Below, one piece after another: positions 46,546-55,142 of a DNA stretch of 64,000 bases. Both the position numbers and the translations under genes were made by a program. The notes below the pieces were generated by a model. The model saw nothing but the letters and a program-made list of their open reading frames with translations, made no database searches and had not been told where the DNA came from. Numbering within the stretch: position 1 is the first letter of the stretch; the number at the start of each line of letters is the position of its first letter. This DNA comes from Dyadobacter sp. CECT 9275 (lineage in GTDB: Bacteria > Bacteroidota > Bacteroidia > Cytophagales > Spirosomataceae): contig NZ_CAJRAF010000002.1 in NCBI RefSeq assembly GCF_907164905.1, positions 3,547,501 through 3,611,500 of the forward strand. The letters run 5' to 3'.

Positions 46546-46583
46546 AAACGGCTCGCTGTTCATCTGACAGCGAGCCGTTTTTT
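46546..46583 (+). terminator. trp attenuator terminator
   Basis: AAACGGCTCGCTGT (46546-46559) and its exact complement (46567-46580) form a 14-bp stem with a 7-base loop and a T run to 46583. It begins 33 bases after the leader stop and ends 30 bases before trpE. Confidence 0.92.
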
Positions 46584-46613
46584 GTTTTTAACATCATTCA
46601 TTCCAGAATTAAA

Positions 46614-48035
46614 ATGAGTATTCCGACGCACAATTATTCTATAACAACTGCTTACAAGAAGTTACTTGCTGATACGCTGACGCCCGTTTCCATCTATTTA
46701 AAGCTTCGGGACCGCTTTGTCAATACCATCCTTCTCGAAAGTTCTGATTATCATGGAAATGAAAACTCTTTTACCTATATCTGCTGTGATCCGGTTGCTT
46801 ATTTCAAATTAAACAACAGCCAGGTAACAGAGCTGTTTCCCGACGGAAACCAGGAAACCTATCATTTACCCAACCCAAAAGATGCCGTCAAGGCTCTTTA
46901 CCGGTTTGCCGGTAGTTTTTCTTCCGAAAAAAGTACTTTTCCGTTTATTACAAACGGCTTGTTCGGGCACATGACCTATGACGCCGTAACCTACTTTGAA
47001 GACATTACCATTCAGCCAGCCAGCCCGGAAACCGAAATTGACCAGATTTTTTACCAGGTATACCGTTATGTGATCGCGATCAACCATTTTAAAAATGAGC
47101 TGTATATTTTTGAGCATCAGTATGGTGACTCACCTCGTGAAAGCGGGCTGGAACAAATTGAAATACTGATCAAAAACCGCAATTTCCCTCAATATGATTT
47201 TAAAATAACGTCCGAGGAAACCTCTAACGTTACCGATGATGAAATGCGGAAAGTGATCAGGCAGGGTATTGATCATTGCCTGCGCGGGGATGTTTTCCAG
47301 ATCGTTCCATCACGCCGTTTCAGCAGGAATTTTCAAGGGGATGAGTTCAACGTATACCGTGCACTGAGGTCCATTAATCCTTCCCCCTATCTGTTTTATT
47401 TCGATTACGGCAATTACAAGATCTTTGGCTCTTCTCCTGAAAAACAAATATTTATCAAGGACGGCCAGGCCGAAATCCACCCGATTGCAGGAACATTCCG
47501 CAGAACAGGTGATGACCAGGCGGATGCCATAGCGGCACAAAACCTGTTGAATGATCCAAAGGAAACCGCCGAACATGTCATGCTCGTAGACCTGGCCCGT
47601 AACGACCTCAGCAGAAGCTGTGACGCCGTGAAGGTGACCAATTATAAGGAGGTACAATACTATTCACACGTTATACACCTGGTTTCCAAGGTAGTAGGTA
47701 AAATGAATGAAGGTGTTAACCCACTGCAACTGGTTGCCGACACCTTCCCGGCAGGAACACTTTCGGGCGCACCCAAGCACAACGCAATGAAATTGATTGA
47801 TCAGATGGAAAACAGCAACCGGAGCATTTATGGCGGCGCAATCGGATTCATGGATTTTAACGGGGACTTTAACCATGCCATTGCCATACGTACTTTTCTG
47901 AGCAAGGACAACACCTTGTTTTACCGCGCCGGAATGGGTGTGGTGGCCAAATCAGTCGTAGAAAGCGAGCTTCAGGAAATAAACAGCAAACTGGCCGCAT
48001 TGAGAAAAGCACTTGACTTTGCCGAAGAAATCTAG
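46614..48035 (+). CDS. trpE: Anthranilate synthase component I
   Basis: Makes anthranilate from chorismate with ammonia supplied by TrpG, the first step of tryptophan synthesis. The 473-residue protein has the chorismate-binding domain in its C-terminal half: VFQIVPSRRFSRNF, PSPYLFYFDYG, FGSSPE, HPIAGTFRRTGD, EHVMLVDLARNDL, GTLSGAPKHNAM and the final YRAGMGVVAKS. The N-terminal part carries the usual feedback region, although an LLES motif (residues 38-41) is the only recognisable part of the Trp site. It is the first gene after the attenuator. Confidence 0.97.
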   Translation: MSIPTHNYSITTAYKKLLADTLTPVSIYLKLRDRFVNTILLESSDYHGNENSFTYICCDPVAYFKLNNSQVTELFPDGNQETYHLPNPKDAVKALYRFAGSFSSEKSTFPFITNGLFGHMTYDAVTYFEDITIQPASPETEIDQIFYQVYRYVIAINHFKNELYIFEHQYGDSPRESGLEQIEILIKNRNFPQYDFKITSEETSNVTDDEMRKVIRQGIDHCLRGDVFQIVPSRRFSRNFQGDEFNVYRALRSINPSPYLFYFDYGNYKIFGSSPEKQIFIKDGQAEIHPIAGTFRRTGDDQADAIAAQNLLNDPKETAEHVMLVDLARNDLSRSCDAVKVTNYKEVQYYSHVIHLVSKVVGKMNEGVNPLQLVADTFPAGTLSGAPKHNAMKLIDQMENSNRSIYGGAIGFMDFNGDFNHAIAIRTFLSKDNTLFYRAGMGVVAKSVVESELQEINSKLAALRKALDFAEEI

Positions 48036-48079
48036 TACGTAGCAACAATGGGTACTCTGCCGCATCGAACAAAGAAATT

Positions 48080-48469
48080 ATGTCACAAATAAAAATATAC
48101 GGGCTTAAAACACATCTGAAACCTAAACGGGAGCACCTCTCAGAAGTGCTGCATGCGTGTGTCGTAGAGGCGTTTGTATATCCCCGGAACAAACGTGCGC
48201 ATCGCTTTTTTTATCTTGATAAGAACGATTTTTTCTATCCAGAAGGCAGAAGCAGCCAATACACCATTATAGAAATCTCATTGTTTGAAGGCCGGTCCAT
48301 AGAATCAAAAAAGCATTTATACCGTTTGGTTTTTGAACGGTTTGAAAAGGAGCTGGGTATTTCACCCAATGATATCGAAATAACCCTGACAGAAACCCCA
48401 TTGCATCATTGGGGCATACGTGGGAAACCTGCTGATGAACTGGTCCTGGATTACAAAGTTGATATCTAG
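48080..48469 (+). CDS. Tautomerase-family protein lacking Pro-1
   Basis: A 129-residue protein of the tautomerase/MIF superfamily (Tautomerase_2 type; signatures SQYTIIEISLFEGRS and FERFEKELGISPNDIEITL with the ETPLHHWGIRGKPADE ending). Classical 4-oxalocrotonate tautomerases use the N-terminal Pro as catalytic base, but here the residue after Met is Ser (MSQIKIYGL), so the usual chemistry is unlikely. It sits between trpE and trpG on the same strand with gaps of 44 and 96 bases. A link to tryptophan metabolism is unproven. Confidence 0.82.
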   Translation: MSQIKIYGLKTHLKPKREHLSEVLHACVVEAFVYPRNKRAHRFFYLDKNDFFYPEGRSSQYTIIEISLFEGRSIESKKHLYRLVFERFEKELGISPNDIEITLTETPLHHWGIRGKPADELVLDYKVDI

Positions 48470-48565
48470 ATTTTCCCATAAAATTATTGCCATAAAAACC
48501 TATTCATTAAATCACTTCAAAACGGCCAAAAGCTTGTACCGACAGAAGCCCATCGTTATATCATT

Positions 48566-49132
48566 ATGAAAATTCTTGTTCTGGACAATTACGATTCCTT
48601 CACTTACAATCTGGTTTATATCCTGCGTGAACTGCACGGGCAGGTGGATATTTTCCGCAATGATAAAATTGCCCTGGAAGAGGTGGGTAGGTACGATAAA
48701 ATTTTGCTCTCACCGGGTCCGGGAATTCCTTCCGAGGCAGGCATCATGCATGCGGTGATAAAAGAGTACGGTCCATCCAAAAGCATACTGGGTGTTTGCC
48801 TGGGACATCAGGGTATCGGAGAAGTATTTGGTGCATCTCTTGAAAACATGACGGATGTGCTTCATGGTATCAGCGACACGGCCTTTATTACCGACCCTAC
48901 AGACAGGCTCTTCAAAAATATCCCGGGACAGATAAAGGTAGGGCGCTACCATTCCTGGACGGTCGTGCCTGAGTCCTTTCCGGATCATTTAAAAATTACA
49001 GCTGTTGATGAACAACAGAGAGTCATGGCGCTTTCCCATGCTTCCTACGACGTAAAAGGGGTGCAGTTTCACCCGGAGTCGGTACTGACGGAGTACGGTA
49101 AAGAAATGCTGGAGAACTGGCTGAGTATTTAA
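48566..49132 (+). CDS. trpG: Anthranilate synthase component II (glutamine amidotransferase)
   Basis: A 188-residue class I glutamine amidotransferase feeding ammonia to TrpE. The catalytic triad is visible: Cys in GVCLGHQGIGE, and His and Glu in VQFHPES. The N-terminal LVLDNYDSFTYNLVYIL and the SPGPGIP oxyanion region are typical. Such proteins may also serve PabB in folate synthesis, which cannot be excluded here. The gene lies within the trp operon between the tautomerase-like gene and trpD. Confidence 0.96.
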   Translation: MKILVLDNYDSFTYNLVYILRELHGQVDIFRNDKIALEEVGRYDKILLSPGPGIPSEAGIMHAVIKEYGPSKSILGVCLGHQGIGEVFGASLENMTDVLHGISDTAFITDPTDRLFKNIPGQIKVGRYHSWTVVPESFPDHLKITAVDEQQRVMALSHASYDVKGVQFHPESVLTEYGKEMLENWLSI

Positions 49133-49200
49133 GACCGCATACCGTGTTATTTTCCACCCTAACGCTCGTCTCATAATTTCAGAATAAGCAATATCACACC

Positions 49201-50190
49201 ATGAAAAAAATACTGAATGAGCTTTTCGAATACAAAATTTTAAGCAAAGCTCAGGCAAAAGAAATTCTGATTGGCATAAGTACCGGCATGTACAGTAATT
49301 CGGAAATTGCAGCATTTCTGACCATCTATGCCATGCGCAGCATTACGGTTGAAGAACTGGAGGGTTTCAGGGACGGCTTGCTGGAACTCTGTCTGAAGGT
49401 TGATTTATCCGCCTATGACCCCATTGATGTGTGCGGTACCGGAGGAGACGGAAAAGATACTTTCAACATATCAACCTTATCCTGCTTCGTCATAGCAGGT
49501 GCCGGTCAGCGGGTAGCCAAGCATGGCAACCATGGGGTATCTTCCCATTGCGGCTCTTCCACTGTTCTGGAATACCTGGGAGCGCGGTTCACAAATGATA
49601 AAAATGTCCTGGAAAGACAGATAGCCGAAGCGGGTGTTTGTTTCCTGCATGCCCCGTTGTTTCACCCGGCCATGAAAAATGTTGCACCCGTCCGTAAGGA
49701 GTTAGGCGTCAAAACTTTCTTCAACATGCTGGGCCCAATGGTGAATCCGACCTCTCCCAAAAAACAGCTGGTGGGTGTTTTCAGTCTTGAATTAGCCCGC
49801 CTTTTTGCTTATCTTTACCAACAAACAGACAAGCAGTTTTTAGTTCTTCACGCATTAGACGGCTATGACGAAGTGTCACTAACAGGTTCTTTTAAAGTCA
49901 TCTCCGCTCATAGCGAGCAGGTTTTGTCTCCATCTGATCTGGGATTATCCACCCTACATGCCCGCGATTTAAGCGGAGGGGTAACGGTTGAAGATTCTGC
50001 CCGGATTTTCATGAATGTGCTGAACGACGAAGCCACACCAGCCCAAAAACAAGCCGTGCTGGCCAATGCAGCCATGGCTTTGTATTGTGCCAACCCAGGT
50101 CTATCCCTTCCGGATGCGGTGGCTATGGCGCGGGAATCCATAGAAAGTAAAAAGGCGCTGAAAAGTTTTAAAAAACTCCTGGAAGTATGA
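49201..50190 (+). CDS. trpD: Anthranilate phosphoribosyltransferase
   Basis: Transfers phosphoribose from PRPP to anthranilate, the second step of the pathway. The 329-residue protein carries CGTGGDGKDTFNIST (PRPP and substrate loop), KHGNHGVSSHCGSSTVLEYLG, the HPAMKNVAPVRKELGVKTFFNMLGP region (read in parts) and the GYDEVSLTG motif. The helical N-terminal domain is complete. Its last bases overlap the next gene's start by 4, which is a translational link with the Uma2-like protein. Confidence 0.96.
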   Translation: MKKILNELFEYKILSKAQAKEILIGISTGMYSNSEIAAFLTIYAMRSITVEELEGFRDGLLELCLKVDLSAYDPIDVCGTGGDGKDTFNISTLSCFVIAGAGQRVAKHGNHGVSSHCGSSTVLEYLGARFTNDKNVLERQIAEAGVCFLHAPLFHPAMKNVAPVRKELGVKTFFNMLGPMVNPTSPKKQLVGVFSLELARLFAYLYQQTDKQFLVLHALDGYDEVSLTGSFKVISAHSEQVLSPSDLGLSTLHARDLSGGVTVEDSARIFMNVLNDEATPAQKQAVLANAAMALYCANPGLSLPDAVAMARESIESKKALKSFKKLLEV

Positions 50191-50777
50191 TAACAAGCCT
50201 GGATCAGCTGGATATGAACAAGACCTACAGCTACGCAGACTATCTGAAGTGGGCGTTTGAAGAGCGTGTGGAGCTCATCAAGGGCAGGCTGTTCAGAATG
50301 TCACCTGCACCAGCCCGGCGGCACCAGCGTATTTCCAGCGTTTTTCAAGGTGAGTTATATAAATTTCTGGACAACCAGGCCTGCCAGGTGTATTCTGCTC
50401 CTTTCGACGTCAGGCTCACACCCCGGAAAAATGACACCACCAGTAATATTTACACAGTGGTGCAGCCCGATATATGCGTGATATGTGATCCTGCCAAACT
50501 GGACGACCGGGGTTGTATAGGCGCCCCGGACTGGATCATTGAGATACTTTCTCCCGGGAATTCCCAGACAGAAATGAAAAACAAATTTGAGGCTTACGAG
50601 GAGAACGGTGTGAAAGAGTATTGGCTCGCCGACCCGGCCAATGAGATTATTTTGGTTTATATACGCAATGAGCAAGGGAAATATATAGGATTACAGCCTT
50701 TTACGCTTGAAGACAGCATTTCAAGTTATGTTTTTCCTGACTTCAATTTAAATGTTGCTGATATTTTTAAGGATTAA
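50187..50777 (+). CDS. Uma2-family (DUF820) restriction-nuclease-like protein
   Basis: A 196-residue protein of the Uma2/DUF820 family, which has a PD-(D/E)xK nuclease fold. The core is visible as QPDICVICDPAKLDDRGCIGAPDWIIEILSPGN (in parts), giving D...ExL with a further NKFEAYEENGVKEYWLADP. The family is abundant in cyanobacteria and Bacteroidota, often in many copies, and its biological function is unproven. Here it is fused into the trp operon by a 4-base overlap with trpD, and trpC begins directly after its stop. The placement suggests that it is co-expressed under tryptophan control rather than part of the pathway. Confidence 0.9.
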   Translation: MITSLDQLDMNKTYSYADYLKWAFEERVELIKGRLFRMSPAPARRHQRISSVFQGELYKFLDNQACQVYSAPFDVRLTPRKNDTTSNIYTVVQPDICVICDPAKLDDRGCIGAPDWIIEILSPGNSQTEMKNKFEAYEENGVKEYWLADPANEIILVYIRNEQGKYIGLQPFTLEDSISSYVFPDFNLNVADIFKD

Positions 50778-51596
50778 ATGAACATACTGGAAAAAATAGT
50801 TGTCCGGAAACACGAAGAAATTGCGGAGTCCAAAAAACTCAGAAGCATCTCTGACCTGGAAAAAGAAGCGTTATTTTTACGCAGGAACCTTTCTCTCTCT
50901 TCCGTCTTGCGGGAAGCCGAAACCCCTCAGATTATCTCTGAATTCAAACGGAAATCCCCTTCGAAAGGTATCATCAACGCCCGGGTAGAGCCGGAAATTG
51001 TAACTGCGGACTATGTGAAGGAAGGAGCAGCCGCGCTCTCTGTGCTCACGGATACTGATTTTTTCGGCGGCTCATTTGATGATTTTTTAAGAGCCCGCTT
51101 GGCTAATCCGCAAATACCCATGCTCCGGAAAGATTTTATCGTAGACGAGTACCAGCTCTACGAAGCTAAATCCATCGGAGCAGATATTATTTTGCTCATT
51201 GCGGCCTGCCTAAGTCCCGAACAAGTGCAAACGCTGGCCAGACAAGCCCACGCGCTGGGGCTTGAAGTTTTACTGGAAGTACACAGTACCGAAGAATTAC
51301 AACAGACATTATGTGATGATGTTGATATGGTGGGTGTTAACAATCGGAACCTGAAAACTTTCGAAACCTCAACGGAGACGTCTCTTATCATAAGTGAACA
51401 TATTCCTGATTCTTTTGTTAAAATATCCGAGAGCGGCCTCCAGGATCCGCAGACCATCCTGGAGTTGTTCCGTGCCGGTTATAAAGGATTTTTAATCGGA
51501 GAAACATTCATGAAAACGACAGATCCGGGAGCCGCACTTGCCGATCTGCAGGTACAATTGTCAAAGGCCAGTAATTCAAATCTTTTGCTCCTATGA
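50778..51596 (+). CDS. trpC: Indole-3-glycerol-phosphate synthase
   Basis: Ring-closing and decarboxylating step giving indole-3-glycerol phosphate. The 272-residue TIM barrel shows SEFKRKSPSKG (substrate-binding Lys and Ser), ALSVLTDTDFFGGS, PMLRKDFIVDEYQ, ADIILLIAA, LLEVHSTEEL, GVNNRNLKTFE and KISESGL, all standard. The ATG follows the Uma2-like stop with no gap, and the last 4 bases overlap trpF. It is not fused to trpF. Confidence 0.96.
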   Translation: MNILEKIVVRKHEEIAESKKLRSISDLEKEALFLRRNLSLSSVLREAETPQIISEFKRKSPSKGIINARVEPEIVTADYVKEGAAALSVLTDTDFFGGSFDDFLRARLANPQIPMLRKDFIVDEYQLYEAKSIGADIILLIAACLSPEQVQTLARQAHALGLEVLLEVHSTEELQQTLCDDVDMVGVNNRNLKTFETSTETSLIISEHIPDSFVKISESGLQDPQTILELFRAGYKGFLIGETFMKTTDPGAALADLQVQLSKASNSNLLLL

Positions 51597-52243
51597 AAAT
51601 AAAAGTTTGCGGAATGCGCCAGCAAAGCAACATTGAAGAAGTGGTAATGTTGCAGCCCAATTTTATCGGATTTATTTTTTATGAAAAATCACCCCGTTAT
51701 GTGGGAGAGGACTTAAGTGAGGAATATGTGAAATCTATACCCAAGAGTATCAAGAAGGTAGGGGTCTTTGTAAATGCCAATCCGGGCCATATTCTTAATA
51801 TGGTCAAAAAATACGATTTACAATATGCCCAGCTGCATGGAAATGAAATGCCCGACCTGTGCCGGAGCCTTCGCCAGAAAGGGGTAAATATCATCAAGGC
51901 ATTTTCTATTGACCAGAGCTTCAATTTTGCAATGCTCAACAATTATAAGTCGTTCTGTGACCTGTTTTTATTCGATACCAAGGGCGATCTGCCCGGAGGT
52001 AACGGAAAACCTTTTGACTGGAAACTATTGAGCAGATACGACAACGAAAAGCCTTTTTTCCTGAGCGGAGGTATAGGACTGGAAAATATAGAGGATATCA
52101 TTGCCCTGTCCAAAACAATGCCCATATACGGAATTGACGTAAACAGTATGTTCGAAACGGAACCCGGTGTAAAAGACGTTAAAAAACTGGAACAGCTTTT
52201 TGGACTGGTCCGGATCAAACAGCAGGAAGAGGCGGAAGCATAA
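51593..52243 (+). CDS. trpF: Phosphoribosylanthranilate isomerase
   Basis: Amadori rearrangement of phosphoribosylanthranilate. The 216-residue TIM barrel has KVCGMRQ at the N-terminus (catalytic Cys6), GFIFYEKSPRYV, VGVFVNA, AQLHGNE, FDTKGDLPGGNGKPFDW (general acid Asp region) and LSGGIGLENI. It starts inside the last 4 bases of trpC and ends 10 bases before the trpB start, consistent with one transcript. Confidence 0.95.
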   Translation: MKIKVCGMRQQSNIEEVVMLQPNFIGFIFYEKSPRYVGEDLSEEYVKSIPKSIKKVGVFVNANPGHILNMVKKYDLQYAQLHGNEMPDLCRSLRQKGVNIIKAFSIDQSFNFAMLNNYKSFCDLFLFDTKGDLPGGNGKPFDWKLLSRYDNEKPFFLSGGIGLENIEDIIALSKTMPIYGIDVNSMFETEPGVKDVKKLEQLFGLVRIKQQEEAEA

Positions 52244-52253
52244 TCATATCATC

Positions 52254-53453
52254 ATGGAAGCAACAGTAGAAAAAACATCTTACCACGTTAGCAACGACGG
52301 CTATTACGGAACATTCGGCGGAGCATTCATCCCTGAAATGTTATATCCGAATGTTGAGGAATTACGCGATAACTATCTAAAAATCATCCAGGAGCCCGAT
52401 TTTCTGGATGAGTACAACGATCTGCTTCGTAACTATGTGGGCCGACCCACTCCGCTCTACCATGCCAAACGGCTTTCGGAAAAATACAATACCAATGTTT
52501 ACCTGAAAAGAGAGGATCTGTGCCACACCGGTGCACATAAAGTGAACAATACCATCGGGCAGATTCTCCTGGCCAAGCGGCTTGGTAAAAAACGCATCGT
52601 AGCAGAAACAGGTGCTGGACAGCATGGGGTGGCCACGGCAACCGTTTGTGCCCTCATGAACCTTGAATGTGTGGTGTATATGGGTGCACTGGACATAGAA
52701 CGCCAGGCCCCGAATGTTGCCCGAATGAAGATGCTGGGTGCTGAAGTACGTTCTGCTACCTGCGGTTCCCAAACTTTAAAAGATGCCACCAATGAGGCTA
52801 TGCGCCATTGGATCAACAATCCGGTTGATACGCATTACATCATCGGGTCTGTTGTGGGACCTCATCCCTATCCCGACATGGTTGCAAGATTTCAGTCCAT
52901 CATATCCGAAGAGATACGCTGGCAACTGAAAGAGCAGACCGGCCACGAAAATCCTGATTATGTAGTAGCCTGTGTGGGCGGCGGAAGTAATGCCGCTGGT
53001 GCTTTTTATCATTTTCTGGATCAGGAAAGTGTAAAACTTGTGGCCGTGGAGGCGGCAGGGCAGGGGGTTGGTACCGGCCACTCAGCTGCAACCACCGCGT
53101 TGGGCAAGCCTGGTGTCCTGCATGGCAGCCGAACCATTCTAATGCAGACCGAGGACGGCCAGGTGGTGGAACCCTATTCCATTTCCGCAGGCCTGGATTA
53201 TCCCGGCATTGGCCCGCAGCATGCCTATCTATTCGACAGCGGCAGGGGTACATTCCTGTCTGCTACCGACGAAGAAGCCATACAAGCCGCCTTTGAACTG
53301 ACCCGCCTGGAAGGTATCATTCCTGCCCTGGAATCATCTCATGCACTTGCTGTTTTAGGCCGCCTGGGCGCTTCCATTTCTGATACGGTGGTTGTTAACC
53401 TTTCAGGGAGAGGTGATAAGGACATGGCTACTTATATGAAATACATTGATTGA
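52254..53453 (+). CDS. trpB: Tryptophan synthase beta subunit
   Basis: PLP enzyme joining indole and serine to tryptophan, in a complex with TrpA. About 399 residues from the ATG at 52254 (MEATVEKTSYHV). Motifs: YGTFGGAFIPEML, RPTPLYHAKRLSE, LKREDLCHTGAHKVNN (PLP Lys), AETGAGQHGVA, CVGGGSNAAGAF, GSRTILMQTEDGQ, SAGLDYPGIGP and LSGRGDKDM. The frame is open 54 bases earlier into trpF, but that start is not used by the family. This is the classical TrpB1 type. Confidence 0.97.
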   Translation: MEATVEKTSYHVSNDGYYGTFGGAFIPEMLYPNVEELRDNYLKIIQEPDFLDEYNDLLRNYVGRPTPLYHAKRLSEKYNTNVYLKREDLCHTGAHKVNNTIGQILLAKRLGKKRIVAETGAGQHGVATATVCALMNLECVVYMGALDIERQAPNVARMKMLGAEVRSATCGSQTLKDATNEAMRHWINNPVDTHYIIGSVVGPHPYPDMVARFQSIISEEIRWQLKEQTGHENPDYVVACVGGGSNAAGAFYHFLDQESVKLVAVEAAGQGVGTGHSAATTALGKPGVLHGSRTILMQTEDGQVVEPYSISAGLDYPGIGPQHAYLFDSGRGTFLSATDEEAIQAAFELTRLEGIIPALESSHALAVLGRLGASISDTVVVNLSGRGDKDMATYMKYID

Positions 53454-53479
53454 TACATTGATTTAAACCAACAATACGT

Positions 53480-53680
53480 ATGGCTACATTAACATTACCG
53501 GAGGTCTTTGACCTGAGACTGAAGATACAGGAACTGGAAACCAAAGTAAATTCAGGTACCCTTTCTCTTTTTGAGAGATGCGATCTCGAAGACGAAATTC
53601 TTGAACTGAAAGAAAAACTGGGCGAGTTTGACCGCATGAAGTTCAGCGACGAAGGAGAATGTCTGAATTGCTCGGCGTAA
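53480..53680 (+). CDS. Small helical protein in the trp operon
   Basis: A 66-residue acidic protein, predicted as two helices (LRLKIQELETKVNSG and FERCDLEDEILELKEKLGEFDRM), with a CLNC pair at the C-terminus that could bind metal. No family recognised. It follows trpB by 26 bases and precedes the Dabb gene by 34 on the same strand. The frame is intact and codon use resembles its neighbours, so it is probably real. Confidence 0.65.
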   Translation: MATLTLPEVFDLRLKIQELETKVNSGTLSLFERCDLEDEILELKEKLGEFDRMKFSDEGECLNCSA

Positions 53681-53714
53681 ATACTCATTTTTCATCCACC
53701 TATATCCATCCAAA

Positions 53715-54104
53715 ATGAACATCAAATTACTGCTTCTGGCCGGCCTTCTGATCTTCGGTTCTACGGCATTTGTTTCACCCGAAAAACCCGCACCCAAGAA
53801 AATGCTCCGCCATGTCGTTCTTTTTAAGTTTAAGGACTCTTCCACTCCCGCCCAGATAAAAGAAGTTGAAGATGCCTTTCGCAAGCTTCCTTCCAAAATA
53901 AAAGAGATTAAAGCTTTGGAATGGGGTACAAACAATAGCCCGGAAAACCTAAACCAGGGTTTTACGCATTTGTTCTTTGTTTCTTTCGAGAGCGAAGCCG
54001 CCCGTGCTATATATCTTCCGCATCCAGCGCACGATGCATTCGTAAAAGTGCTAAAGCCTCATCTTGACAAAGTATTGGTATTAGACTACTGGACACAGGA
54101 ATGA
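53715..54104 (+). CDS. Exported Dabb-domain (stress-responsive A/B barrel) protein
   Basis: A 129-residue protein: signal peptide (LLLLAGLLIFGSTAFV) and a dimeric alpha/beta barrel of the Dabb family (LRHVVLFKFKDSSTPAQI, IKALEWGTNNSPENLNQGFTH, YLPHPAHDAFVKVL, VLDYW; read in parts). Related small barrels include polyketide cyclases and stress proteins; most have no known function. Its stop overlaps the trpA start by 4 bases, so it is translationally coupled to trpA although its product probably leaves the cytoplasm, which is unusual for a neighbour of a biosynthetic enzyme. Confidence 0.88.
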   Translation: MNIKLLLLAGLLIFGSTAFVSPEKPAPKKMLRHVVLFKFKDSSTPAQIKEVEDAFRKLPSKIKEIKALEWGTNNSPENLNQGFTHLFFVSFESEAARAIYLPHPAHDAFVKVLKPHLDKVLVLDYWTQE

Positions 54105-54904
54105 ACCGGATTACAACACTATTTCAAAATCATCAGGAGAATACCGGGTTGCTGAATGTTTATTTCACCGCAGGCTTTCCCGAACTTCATGATACAGTAC
54201 GAGTATTAAAAGCACTGCAGGACGGGGGGGCCGATCTGGTTGAAATAGGTATGCCCTACTCAGACCCCGTGGCCGATGGCGAGACCATTCAGAAGAGCAA
54301 TGACCAGGCTCTCGAGAATGGCATGACGGTACGTGTGTTATTTGAGCAGCTCAAGGACATGCGGAAAACCATTACTGTTCCGGTGTTACTGATGGGGTAC
54401 GTCAACCCGGTTCTGCAGTATGGTATAGAAGCTTTTTGTAAAAAGTGTGCCGAAATAGGTGTGGATGGCCTCATATTGCCCGACATGCCGATGGACGTAT
54501 ACCTGAATGAATACAAAGCCATTTTTGATTCTTACGGTATCCTTAACATTTTCCTGGTAACTCCGCAAACGTCCGAATCACGCATCAGACAGATTGATGC
54601 CGTCAGTGAGGGATTCATTTACACCGTTTCTTCTGCGAGCGTCACAGGTTCTAAATCGGGCGTAAGCGACGACATGGAGGCATACTTCGACCGTCTGAAT
54701 GCCATGAACCTTAAAAATCCGCGTCTGATCGGTTTTGGTATTAAAGACAACGCCACCTTTACCAAGGCTTCCGAATATGCTGCAGGTGCAATCATCGGCA
54801 GTGCCTTTATAAGAGTATTAATGGAGAGCCGTGACCTTGAAAATGATATTAAAAGTTTTGTTCGGGCCGTAAAAAACAGTTCTTCCGAGCCTGTGGGCGT
54901 TTAG
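54101..54904 (+). CDS. trpA: Tryptophan synthase alpha subunit
   Basis: Cleaves indole-3-glycerol phosphate to indole, which passes by tunnel to TrpB. The 267-residue TIM barrel has the catalytic Glu48 (VEIGMPYSDP) and Asp59 (VADGETI), LLMGYVNPVLQYG, LILPDMP, FLVTPQTS, FIYTVSSASVTGSKSG and IGFGIKDN. It is the last gene of the trp operon. It overlaps the Dabb gene, and it is followed by two inverted repeats. Confidence 0.96.
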   Translation: MNRITTLFQNHQENTGLLNVYFTAGFPELHDTVRVLKALQDGGADLVEIGMPYSDPVADGETIQKSNDQALENGMTVRVLFEQLKDMRKTITVPVLLMGYVNPVLQYGIEAFCKKCAEIGVDGLILPDMPMDVYLNEYKAIFDSYGILNIFLVTPQTSESRIRQIDAVSEGFIYTVSSASVTGSKSGVSDDMEAYFDRLNAMNLKNPRLIGFGIKDNATFTKASEYAAGAIIGSAFIRVLMESRDLENDIKSFVRAVKNSSSEPVGV

Positions 54905-54932
54905 TTTCCTGTTGAACTTATTGCTTTATATC

Positions 54933-55006
54933 AAAAAACAACCTTTCTACAGATTGTTTTTTGCTTTTAACCGTTGCCGGTTCTACCTTGTAAAACCGGC
55001 AACGGT
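54933..55006 (+). other. Two inverted repeats after trpA, candidate operon end
   Basis: First, AAAAAACAA (54933-54941) with TTGTTTTTT (54954-54962), a weak A+T-rich stem that ends in T run. Second, ACCGTTGCCGGTT (54970-54982) with its perfect complement (54994-55006), a 13-bp G+C-rich stem with an 11-base loop but no T run. The first may terminate trp transcription; the role of the second is unclear. Confidence 0.5.
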
Positions 55007-55142
55007 CGGCAATTCTACAGTATTTTCATTGACGCCCTGCTAAAAATTCATTAAATTACTTCGTTTTGCTGCATAGGATACCAAATCGTACTTTTTCGGC
55101 GCGCAGCACGTTATCATAAGCTAATAATTTTACTGAAAATAT

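Noticed and set aside
54970..55006. Calling the 13-bp hairpin after trpA a standard terminator
   Set aside because: No T run follows on either strand within 10 bases, so it is listed only as a hairpin.
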